Position numbers and translations under genes: made by a program. The notes below the pieces were generated by a model, which did not search any database, was not told where the DNA came from, and was given only the letters and a program-made list of their open reading frames with translations. Below are positions 36,405 to 42,844 of a stretch of DNA of 64,000 nucleotides, in pieces. Origin of the DNA: Bacteroidia bacterium (GTDB taxonomy: Bacteria; Bacteroidota; Bacteroidia; Flavobacteriales; Flavobacteriaceae); assembly GCA_030430385.1 (NCBI GenBank), contig JAUIFO010000004.1:62001-126000 (forward strand), read 5' to 3'. The stretch's first letter is position 1. Every line of letters starts with the position of its first letter.

Positions 36405-36441
36405 CAAACGCCTCATTTACATTAATAATTAAACAAATATA

Positions 36442-37995
36442 ATGAACCGTATAAATATTCTTTGGGTTGATGATGAAATCGATTTATTAAAACCTCATAT
36501 TTTATTTCTTGAACAAAAACAATATCAGGTCACTACTTGTCAAAGTGGTACTGAAGCTTTAGAAGTTATTGATGATACAAACTTCGATATTGTATTTCTT
36601 GATGAAAACATGCCAGGTTTAACAGGTCTAGAGACCTTAAATGAAATCAAGGAAAAACGTGCTAATCTTCCTGTTGTAATGATTACCAAAAGTGAAGAAG
36701 AATATATCATGGAAGAAGCCATTGGTAATAAAATTGCCGATTACCTTATTAAACCTGTTAATCCGAATCAGATTTTGTTAAGTCTGAAAAAAAATCTAGA
36801 CCATTCGCGATTGGTTTCAGAAAAAACTACTTCTAATTACCAACAAGAATTTAGAAAAATTGCGATGGATCTATCTATGGTCAATAGTTTTGAAGAATGG
36901 ACCGAACTTTATAACAAGCTTATTTATTGGGAAATACGTTTAGAAGACATTGAAGATGTTGGTATGACTGAAATTTTAGAATCTCAAAAAGCAGAAGCTA
37001 ATCATCAATTTGGACGATTTATTGAAAAAAATTATGAAGACTGGATTGCTTCTCCAGGCGAAGCACCTACGCTATCACATACGCTATTTAAAGATAAAGT
37101 GATTCCTGAATTAAGTGACAATCAGCCAACATTGTTAATTGTTATTGATAATTTGAGATATGATCAATGGAAAGCCTTTGAGCCCATTGTAAATAATTAT
37201 TACAAGAAAATATCTGAAGAACCTTTTTATAGCATCTTACCTACTGCAACGCAATATGCTAGAAATGCTATTTTTTCAGGATTATTACCTAGTGATATGG
37301 AACGTTTACACCCAAATCTATGGAAGAATGACATCGATGAAGGCGGAAAAAACTTGCATGAAGACGACTTTCTACAAGGTCAGCTGAAGCGCCTTGGAAT
37401 GCAAAACTTAAAAACCGAGTATCACAAAATCACCAATTTAAAACAAGGAAAGCGTTTGGTTGAGAACTTCAAAACATTGAAGGATAATGACCTGTCTGTC
37501 ATTGTGTACAATTTTGTAGATATGTTATCACATTCCAAAACTGAAATGGAAGTTGTAAAAGAATTGGCCTCTAACGATAAAGCTTATCGTTCATTAACGG
37601 TTAGTTGGTTTAAAAATTCTCCGTTGTTAGAAATGATCCAACAAGCCCAACAGTTAGGATTTAAGTTGATTTTAACTACAGATCATGGTACTATTAATGT
37701 TAAAAACCCTTCTAAAGTTATTGGAGATCGCGATACAAGTTTGAATTTACGCTACAAAACAGGTAGAAGCTTAACTTATGAAGATAAAGACGTGCTTGCT
37801 GCTAAAGACCCAAAAAGTATAGGGTTGCCAAGCATTACGATGAGTAGTTCTTTTATTTTTGCAAAAAGCGATTACTTCTTAGCTTATCCTAATAATTACA
37901 ACCATTACGTGAGTTATTATCGTAATACCTATCAGCATGGAGGTGTCTCTTTAGAGGAGATGATTATACCGTTTGTTGTGCTCAATCCGAAGTAA
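36442..37995 (+). CDS. porX: T9SS response regulator with PglZ-type phosphatase domain
   Basis: The 517-residue protein has an N-terminal receiver domain (VDDEIDLL, D10 and D11; phospho-acceptor D54 in VFLDENMPGLTG; K104 in YLIKPV) and a linker. A C-terminal alkaline-phosphatase superfamily (PglZ) domain shows LLIVIDNLRYDQW, LPTATQYARNAIFSG, NFVDMLSHSKTEM and LTTDHGTINV. Together these are PorX of the PorX-PorY system that controls type IX secretion genes. There is no sensor kinase next to it, as expected because porY is usually elsewhere. The T9SS cargo genes at 6.9-19.2 kb and 42.8-48.1 kb are plausible members of its regulon, by inference. Confidence 0.96.
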   Translation: MNRINILWVDDEIDLLKPHILFLEQKQYQVTTCQSGTEALEVIDDTNFDIVFLDENMPGLTGLETLNEIKEKRANLPVVMITKSEEEYIMEEAIGNKIADYLIKPVNPNQILLSLKKNLDHSRLVSEKTTSNYQQEFRKIAMDLSMVNSFEEWTELYNKLIYWEIRLEDIEDVGMTEILESQKAEANHQFGRFIEKNYEDWIASPGEAPTLSHTLFKDKVIPELSDNQPTLLIVIDNLRYDQWKAFEPIVNNYYKKISEEPFYSILPTATQYARNAIFSGLLPSDMERLHPNLWKNDIDEGGKNLHEDDFLQGQLKRLGMQNLKTEYHKITNLKQGKRLVENFKTLKDNDLSVIVYNFVDMLSHSKTEMEVVKELASNDKAYRSLTVSWFKNSPLLEMIQQAQQLGFKLILTTDHGTINVKNPSKVIGDRDTSLNLRYKTGRSLTYEDKDVLAAKDPKSIGLPSITMSSSFIFAKSDYFLAYPNNYNHYVSYYRNTYQHGGVSLEEMIIPFVVLNPK

Positions 37996-38041
37996 ATTTC
38001 ATCTGTGTAATGCAAAAAATATCGATGAAATGCACTTTTTT
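37996..38041 (+). terminator. Possible terminator after porX
   Basis: An 8-bp stem (ATTTCATC at 37996-38003, GATGAAAT at 38024-38031) with a 20-nt loop, followed four bases later by a T run. The large loop makes it weaker than the other terminators in the window. Confidence 0.35.
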
Positions 38042-38126
38042 CTAGTTTTTTTCAAAATTTATTCCTATTATTGCCAATGAAAATGGGTGAATTCTAATGG
38101 ATTTACTCAAATGATGTGTTTATGAG

Positions 38127-38588
38127 ATGGAATGGACTTATCAGTTAGATGCAATTGAAACTGTTGCCGAAGCACTATTAGAAGGACTTACAACAAGGAC
38201 TCTAATATTTAAAGGTGATCTAGGAGCTGGAAAGACAACACTGATAAAAGCTTTAGTAAAAGCTATGGGAAGTGATGATGAAGTGACGAGTCCGACATTT
38301 TCTATCGTAAACGAGTATGAAAGTCCGAAAGGCAAGCTTTTCCATTTTGATATGTATCGTATTGATGATGAAATGGAAGCTTTAAATTTTGGATTTGAAG
38401 ACTATTTATATGATGATAATGTCTGGTTATTTATTGAATGGCCAGATCGCGTTGAAAATTTGCTACCAGAAGCTGTAAGTGAAATTTCAATAACAATAAA
38501 AGATAACAACTCAAGAACCCTCAAATTGAGCCAAAACGAATTATTAACCCAGAAACCTACTATGGAGCATTGCAAAAACAACAAATAA
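38127..38588 (+). CDS. tsaE: tRNA threonylcarbamoyladenosine synthesis ATPase TsaE
   Basis: The 153-residue protein has the TsaE P-loop GDLGAGKTT (K36, T37), the conserved TSPTF at 54-58, and FHFDMYRI and VWLFIEWPD further on. TsaE is the ATPase subunit that supports TsaB-TsaD in making t6A37 in tRNAs that read ANN codons. Length is normal. It follows porX by 131 bp with a weak terminator between, so it may have its own promoter. Confidence 0.96.
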   Translation: MEWTYQLDAIETVAEALLEGLTTRTLIFKGDLGAGKTTLIKALVKAMGSDDEVTSPTFSIVNEYESPKGKLFHFDMYRIDDEMEALNFGFEDYLYDDNVWLFIEWPDRVENLLPEAVSEISITIKDNNSRTLKLSQNELLTQKPTMEHCKNNK

Positions 38589-38738
38589 AAATCCGCGTTA
38601 GACCGCATATTTACTACTAATTACGGAAAAACCGTAACTATTTGGAGATTAATCGTGATGTTTTTAACACACGTTTAACGGAGATCAAGTGTACACCCAA
38701 AGTATATTTGTACTATTAATTAATTAATCCCTTATATT

Positions 38739-38882
38739 ATGAAAACTAAAAAATTAGTATTAGCAATCGCGATCTTCGGAGGAATGTTGTTTACAGCTCA
38801 GGCGACTGACATTATCAACGTAGATGGACAAGTTAAAACAGAACTTAAGAAAGGAAAAAGAGGAGTTCCTGTCAACGGTTAA
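38739..38882 (+). CDS. 47-residue secreted peptide overlapping the next gene
   Basis: An ATG at 38739 opens 47 codons ending TAA at 38882. The first 22 residues (MKTKKLVLAIAIF to FTAQA) are a clear Sec signal peptide with an AQA cleavage site. The mature 25-residue peptide runs from TDIINVDGQVKTEL to KGKRGVPVNG: basic, without cysteine. A TATATTTG at 38703-38710 is a good -7 box and two TTTAAC copies at 38663-38668 and 38674-38679 lie 11 bp apart. Its last 59 bp overlap the start of the membrane protein gene in another frame. The peptide has no known function to me. Confidence 0.65.
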   Translation: MKTKKLVLAIAIFGGMLFTAQATDIINVDGQVKTELKKGKRGVPVNG

Positions 38883-39378
38883 AAATACCGACAGAAAGTC
38901 ATTGATAATTGGTAGTATACTTGCTACTTTTATCTGTACGACTCCCTATCTTTTTTACTTATATGAAAGTGTCCCTCAAACACAGGTTTGGGACACTTTT
39001 TTATTTTCATACGATAGTCATAGTTGGGAAGATGCAAACTATGCAATGTGGATTTTTACAAACAAATTTATCCCATTAGTTTTTTTGTTGCTTTGGTTCT
39101 TTACCAACAGACACTGGTGGTATCATTCTTTATTAGTACCTATAACAATGTATATATTCCAGATTATTGGAATTTTTAATGAAAACTTAGGTGATATAGA
39201 TAAGTTCGAACTTATTTATATGATTCCAGTTATGGCTATTGTAGTTCCCTCGATCTACTTAATTAGGGCTCGTATGTTTAATAAAATAAATGATGCTGAT
39301 AAGACTATGGAAGAACTGGAAGAAGAATTTATGTTAAAACCTAAAACTTTTATGGGAAAAGTACGGCAATACTTTTAA
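38824..39378 (+). CDS. Four-pass membrane protein, member of local paralog family
   Basis: The 184-residue protein starts with a charged helix (residues 1-26) and has probable membrane segments at about 27-47, 82-96, 100-120 and 126-148, with a charged C-terminal tail. The motif WFFTNRHWW at 91-99 recurs as WYLTCRNTW and WYLTCKHWW in the two minus-strand neighbours, and all three share an extracytoplasmic loop with a VP or IP near its start. I recognise no family. The only ATG near the frame start lies inside the upstream 47-codon ORF, so translation is probably coupled. A terminator follows. Confidence 0.8.
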   Translation: MDKLKQNLRKEKEEFLSTVKNTDRKSLIIGSILATFICTTPYLFYLYESVPQTQVWDTFLFSYDSHSWEDANYAMWIFTNKFIPLVFLLLWFFTNRHWWYHSLLVPITMYIFQIIGIFNENLGDIDKFELIYMIPVMAIVVPSIYLIRARMFNKINDADKTMEELEEEFMLKPKTFMGKVRQYF

Positions 39379-39390
39379 AAATAATACTCT

Positions 39391-39418
39391 AAACACGGCT
39401 TAATAGTCGTGTTTTTTT
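39391..39418 (+). terminator. Rho-independent terminator
   Basis: AAACACG at 39391-39397 pairs with CGTGTTT at 39408-39414 around a 10-nt loop, leading directly into a T run, 13 bp after the stop of the membrane protein gene. Confidence 0.8.
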
Positions 39419-39425
39419 CGGGTAC

Positions 39426-39481
39426 ATATTTAGTAAATATTCTACAAATTTGATTATATTGCCGAAAAACTATTACCTTTG
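39426..39481 (+). promoter_or_regulatory. Promoter with palindromic site upstream of the HTH gene
   Basis: TTG at 39450-39452 and TACCTTTG at 39474-39481 are 21 bp apart, a good flavobacterial promoter. A perfect 7-1-7 inverted repeat, ATATTTA-G-TAAATAT, lies at 39426-39440, ending 9 bp before the -33 TTG. The promoter is supported by consensus; autoregulation through the palindrome is an inference. Confidence 0.6.
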
Positions 39482-39515
39482 TTACACCTTATAACATTTA
39501 TTTTCCCTATTAGCA

Positions 39516-39869
39516 ATGAGTAAGACCATTCATCGTATTATTGATTTGGTGTCTGCCCTTAACTTAAGTGCCAGACAGTTTGATATTTCCATAGGTACTG
39601 CCAATGGTTATATTCTTAGAATGAAAAAAAACAATGCCTCAGTTGGCAGTGACGTTATTGAACGTATAAAAAAAACGTATCCGCAAGTCAACTTAGTATG
39701 GCTTATTACTGGTAAAGGCGATATGTTTATTGAAGAACAATCTGAGCCTAAAGTACGTTCTAAAGCCGAAATTGAAGCCTACATTAATAAGCGCTTAACA
39801 GAGCAATGGTCTGAAGAGAAAAAACAATTATTGAATGAGATTTTGGAGGAGATAGATAAATTAAATTGA
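39516..39869 (+). CDS. CI-repressor-like helix-turn-helix protein
   Basis: The 117-residue protein has a CI/XRE-type N-terminal HTH at about 1-60: LVSALNLSARQFDISIGTAN, then a recognition helix and INLVWLITGKGDM-like VNLVWLITGKGDM. A charged helical C-terminus (KAEIEAYINKRLTEQWSEEKKQLLNEILEEID) probably mediates dimerisation. The WLITGKGDM end of the domain is typical of Bacteroidota phage-repressor-like regulators that stand alone. The target is unknown, but the palindrome in its own promoter and the flanking membrane-protein genes are natural candidates. The last 9 bp overlap the convergent gene. Confidence 0.85.
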   Translation: MSKTIHRIIDLVSALNLSARQFDISIGTANGYILRMKKNNASVGSDVIERIKKTYPQVNLVWLITGKGDMFIEEQSEPKVRSKAEIEAYINKRLTEQWSEEKKQLLNEILEEIDKLN

Positions 39870-40475
39870 TATTATATCTCTCAAAGCTATTAACTTAATT
39901 AAATATTCCTTTCTTGGCATTTCTTCCTTTTTATTCATTAATTCTATAAGCTCTTTTCTGTAATTCTTTATTTTCTTGCGATTATGTTTTGAAAGTTTCA
40001 AAACTTGAGAATTTATCTCTTTATTTACTAGATTTATTGGCTTTAATTTAAAGTAATCGACAAAATTTGATAAAATGTAAATTATTAGTATGTATGGGAT
40101 AAAATATATTGTACTTTCAAATATAGTAGGTATATATTCTCTATCTAATTGAAAAGTCTTAAGTAAAGTATAAGCTTTATGGATTTCAGCTGCGATAGGC
40201 AAAAACAACACATATCTCCATGTGTTTCTACAAGTTAAGTACCACAATGACAACAACATCAGCGTTAAAATTTTAACACTCATAAACCAAAAAAAATATT
40301 GTGAGCTTTCAAAAAAACTTCCAAAGTCAATAACAAAAAAATCTGTAACCCAAATATTAGTATCTGGTACCAATCTATAAATGAAAAACAAAAAAGGAAT
40401 TAAAGTTACTATAAAAATAACTACTAAATCTTTCTTTAAGTTTTTAAGAACTACTAAGCTATCAATTGGTCTCAT
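39861..40475 (-). CDS. Four-pass membrane protein, paralog 2
   Basis: The 204-residue protein has probable membrane segments at about 14-34, 65-80, 87-105 and 120-140 and a Lys-rich C-terminal region (KHNRKKIKNYRKELIELMNKK). It carries WYLTCRNTW at 78-86 and VPDTNIW in the first loop, which match the protein at 38824 (VPQTQVW, WFFTNRHWW). It follows the third copy by 3 bp on the same strand, so the two form an operon. No known family. Its end overlaps the HTH gene by 9 bp. Confidence 0.78.
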   Translation of the reverse strand: MRPIDSLVVLKNLKKDLVVIFIVTLIPFLFFIYRLVPDTNIWVTDFFVIDFGSFFESSQYFFWFMSVKILTLMLLSLWYLTCRNTWRYVLFLPIAAEIHKAYTLLKTFQLDREYIPTIFESTIYFIPYILIIYILSNFVDYFKLKPINLVNKEINSQVLKLSKHNRKKIKNYRKELIELMNKKEEMPRKEYLIKLIALRDIISI

Positions 40476-40478
40476 TAT

Positions 40479-41075
40479 TTAGACTTTATAAAATGAATTT
40501 CTAATAGAAATTAGTTTGTTCAAATACTTTTTCTTATCCTTTTTTTGATAAGCTTTTTTAGTCTTATCTATTTGCTTTTTTAAAACACCTAAATCACTTT
40601 GCTTTTCTTGGTTAGATTCAAAAAAAACATCATCAATTTCATTATCAAGTATATTTAGAACATTAGATAATAATCTAACTCTATTCATTTTTTCAGATAT
40701 AAAAATTAGTAAAATAATAATTGGAATAGTTACAGGTAAACTAGTAATATATTCAATCTCATCCATTCTTTGAGATGAAGAATTTAAAGTAGTAGCAAGC
40801 TTAAACATTTCCATTATAATAACAACCAATATAGCTTGTTTCCACCAATGCTTGCAAGTCAAATACCAAGTAATAGAAAAAAACAAAATTAGGATTTTCA
40901 TCTTTGCATAATAAACAAAATCCCTAAAGAATATGAACCCAAAACTTCCAATTTCATACCCTAAAAATGAAACAGTTTCTAATTCCTCAGGTATAAATTT
41001 AGTCATAAAATACGCGAAGCTAACCACAATAATAAGCCCAGAAATCACATAATCTTTTAATGTAAAGCTTTTCAT
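40479..41075 (-). CDS. Four-pass membrane protein, paralog 3
   Basis: The 198-residue protein shows membrane segments at about 8-27, 57-73, 81-98 and 112-132 and a basic C-terminal tail (QIDKTKKAYQKKDKKKYLNK). The motif WYLTCKHWW sits at 70-78, and the first loop starts KFIPEELE. It is the first gene of the minus-strand pair. The 99-bp region to ald contains two inverted repeats (41088-41105 and 41132-41152) that could be regulatory. The function is unknown. Confidence 0.78.
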   Translation of the reverse strand: MKSFTLKDYVISGLIIVVSFAYFMTKFIPEELETVSFLGYEIGSFGFIFFRDFVYYAKMKILILFFSITWYLTCKHWWKQAILVVIIMEMFKLATTLNSSSQRMDEIEYITSLPVTIPIIILLIFISEKMNRVRLLSNVLNILDNEIDDVFFESNQEKQSDLGVLKKQIDKTKKAYQKKDKKKYLNKLISIRNSFYKV

Positions 41076-41174
41076 TAAATTTTTATTTGTAGAAAAAAAT
41101 CTACATCTAATATATGCATTTTAAATTTAGTATTACAATAATAATTTGTAATTTGAAATTTCAATGACAAGCTA

Positions 41175-42374
41175 ATGAGTAAATCTAAATCGCCTTTTAC
41201 CAAAGCACAACTCCTTCCGCAAGAAGAAACTCTAGAAATTTTAAAACAAAAAGGAAATCTGTTCATAGGAATCCCTAAAGAAACTCACTTTCAAGAAAAG
41301 CGAGTTTGCTTAACTCCTGATGCAGTTTCTGCGCTAGTTACTAATGGTCATCGTGTAATGATCGAATCTGGTGCAGGTGAAGGCGCTAATTTTAAAGACA
41401 AGAACTATAGTGAAGCTGGTGCCGAAGTCACTAAAGATACCGCAAAAGTTTATGCCTGTCCTATAATTTTAAAGGTCGAACCACCTTCACTTGATGAGAT
41501 CAAACTTATTAATCCGCAAACACTTTTAATTTCTGCTCTACAACTCAAAACTCAAGACAAAAAATACTTTGAAGCCTTAGCCTCAAAGCGTATTACTGCC
41601 CTGGCTTTTGAATTTATTAAAGACGAAGATGGTGCCTATCCTGCAGTGCGTTCCTTGAGTGAAATTGCAGGAACAGCGTCTATTTTAATTGCTGCCGAAT
41701 TGATGTCTAATGTTAATAAAGGTAACGGACTTATGTTTGGAAACATTAGTGGTGTACCTCCTGTTGAAGTCGTTATAATTGGTGCTGGTACAGTTGGTGA
41801 GTTTGCTGCACGATCGGCAATAGGACTTGGCGCTAATGTGAAGGTTTTTGATAATTCGATTACCAAATTACGTTGTATTCAATCTAATTTAGGACGAACG
41901 ATTTACACGTCTACCCTTCAACCAAAAAATCTTATCAAAGCACTGAAACGCTGTGACGTAGCTGTTGGTGCTGTTCGTGGTAAAAACCGTTCACCAGTTA
42001 TAGTTACCGAAGCTATGGTAGATGCTATGAAAACAGGATCTGTGGTTATTGATGTTAGTATTGACATGGGAGGCTGTTTTGAAACAAGTGAAGTTACAAA
42101 TCACGATAATCCTACTTTTGAATACAATGGCGTAACACATTATTGTGTCCCTAATATTCCTGCGCGTTACTCTCGATCTGCTTCAGTGTCAATAAGTAAT
42201 ATTTTTACACCTTATCTTTTGAAGATCGCTGAAGATGGTGGTATAGAAAATGCCATAAGATTTGATCGTGGTTTAAAAAATGGATTGTATTTTTACCACG
42301 GAATTTTAACTAACAAATCGGTTGCAGATTGGTTTGATCTAGATTGCAGTGATGTAAACTTGTTAATTTTCTAG
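41175..42374 (+). CDS. ald: Alanine dehydrogenase
   Basis: The 399-residue protein starts IGIPKETHFQEKRVCLTPDAV at about residue 33 and has the Rossmann motif VVIIGAGTVGEFAARSA near 195-212. Further segments match the family: PIILKVEPPSLDEI and GLMFGNISGVPPVEV, with a late RYSRSASVSISNIF. It converts L-alanine to pyruvate and ammonia with NAD+. A 30-residue N-terminal extension precedes the usual start; similar extensions are seen in other Bacteroidota. The DUF4258-like gene follows by 22 bp and is probably cotranscribed. Confidence 0.93.
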   Translation: MSKSKSPFTKAQLLPQEETLEILKQKGNLFIGIPKETHFQEKRVCLTPDAVSALVTNGHRVMIESGAGEGANFKDKNYSEAGAEVTKDTAKVYACPIILKVEPPSLDEIKLINPQTLLISALQLKTQDKKYFEALASKRITALAFEFIKDEDGAYPAVRSLSEIAGTASILIAAELMSNVNKGNGLMFGNISGVPPVEVVIIGAGTVGEFAARSAIGLGANVKVFDNSITKLRCIQSNLGRTIYTSTLQPKNLIKALKRCDVAVGAVRGKNRSPVIVTEAMVDAMKTGSVVIDVSIDMGGCFETSEVTNHDNPTFEYNGVTHYCVPNIPARYSRSASVSISNIFTPYLLKIAEDGGIENAIRFDRGLKNGLYFYHGILTNKSVADWFDLDCSDVNLLIF

Positions 42375-42396
42375 AACTCTTTCAAGTATATTGTAA

Positions 42397-42774
42397 ATGA
42401 AATTTATTCATCGTGTTGGTTACTACTTAGGTGGTTTTTCAATTGGTCTTGTTTTACTTGCGTTTTTCTTAAGCGGAAAGAATGTCTCTTGTGATTATGG
42501 TCCAAATGCCAGAACAGTCAAAAATATTGCCATTAAGAAAAAAGCGTATTCAGATAAGGCTAAAGCTGAAATGTTTAGCAGAAGTATCGATTCTGCTGCT
42601 TTGATGAAGCTTATCATGACTGGTAACGTTAACTTTTCTAAAAGTGATACCAGAGCAGATAGCTGTAAAGTATACTATATTGAAAATAGCTTCAATGATC
42701 AAAACCTGGAGTTACAAATTAGAAATTGTGATTCTTTAGCAACCATTCTATCTATTCATAGTTTAGGGAATTAA
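42397..42774 (+). CDS. DUF4258-like small membrane-anchored protein
   Basis: The 125-residue protein has one membrane segment near residues 8-26 (YYLGGFSIGLVLLAFFL), then CDYGPNARTVKNIAIKKKAYSD and a short alpha/beta tail with cysteines at about 89 and 109. I associate this pattern with the DUF4258 proteins encoded after alanine dehydrogenase in flavobacteria. The role is unknown; the placement suggests a link to alanine or ammonia metabolism only by cotranscription. A large-loop hairpin follows. Confidence 0.75.
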   Translation: MKFIHRVGYYLGGFSIGLVLLAFFLSGKNVSCDYGPNARTVKNIAIKKKAYSDKAKAEMFSRSIDSAALMKLIMTGNVNFSKSDTRADSCKVYYIENSFNDQNLELQIRNCDSLATILSIHSLGN

Positions 42775-42775
42775 A

Positions 42776-42815
42776 AAATTGCCAGCAGACAAAAAGAGAA
42801 TCTTACTGGCAATTT
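42776..42815. terminator. Bidirectional terminator-like hairpin
   Basis: AAATTGCCAG at 42776-42785 pairs with CTGGCAATTT at 42806-42815 around a 20-nt loop. It sits between the convergent DUF4258-like gene and the giant lyase gene, so it may serve both. The long loop lowers certainty. Confidence 0.5.
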
Positions 42816-42844
42816 ACACTAACTAATCATAACTTTTAAGACCA

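Noticed and set aside
41075..41266. Minus-strand frame of 63 codons between paralog 3 and ald
   Set aside because: It mostly lies within the ald start and has no signal peptide or conserved motif.
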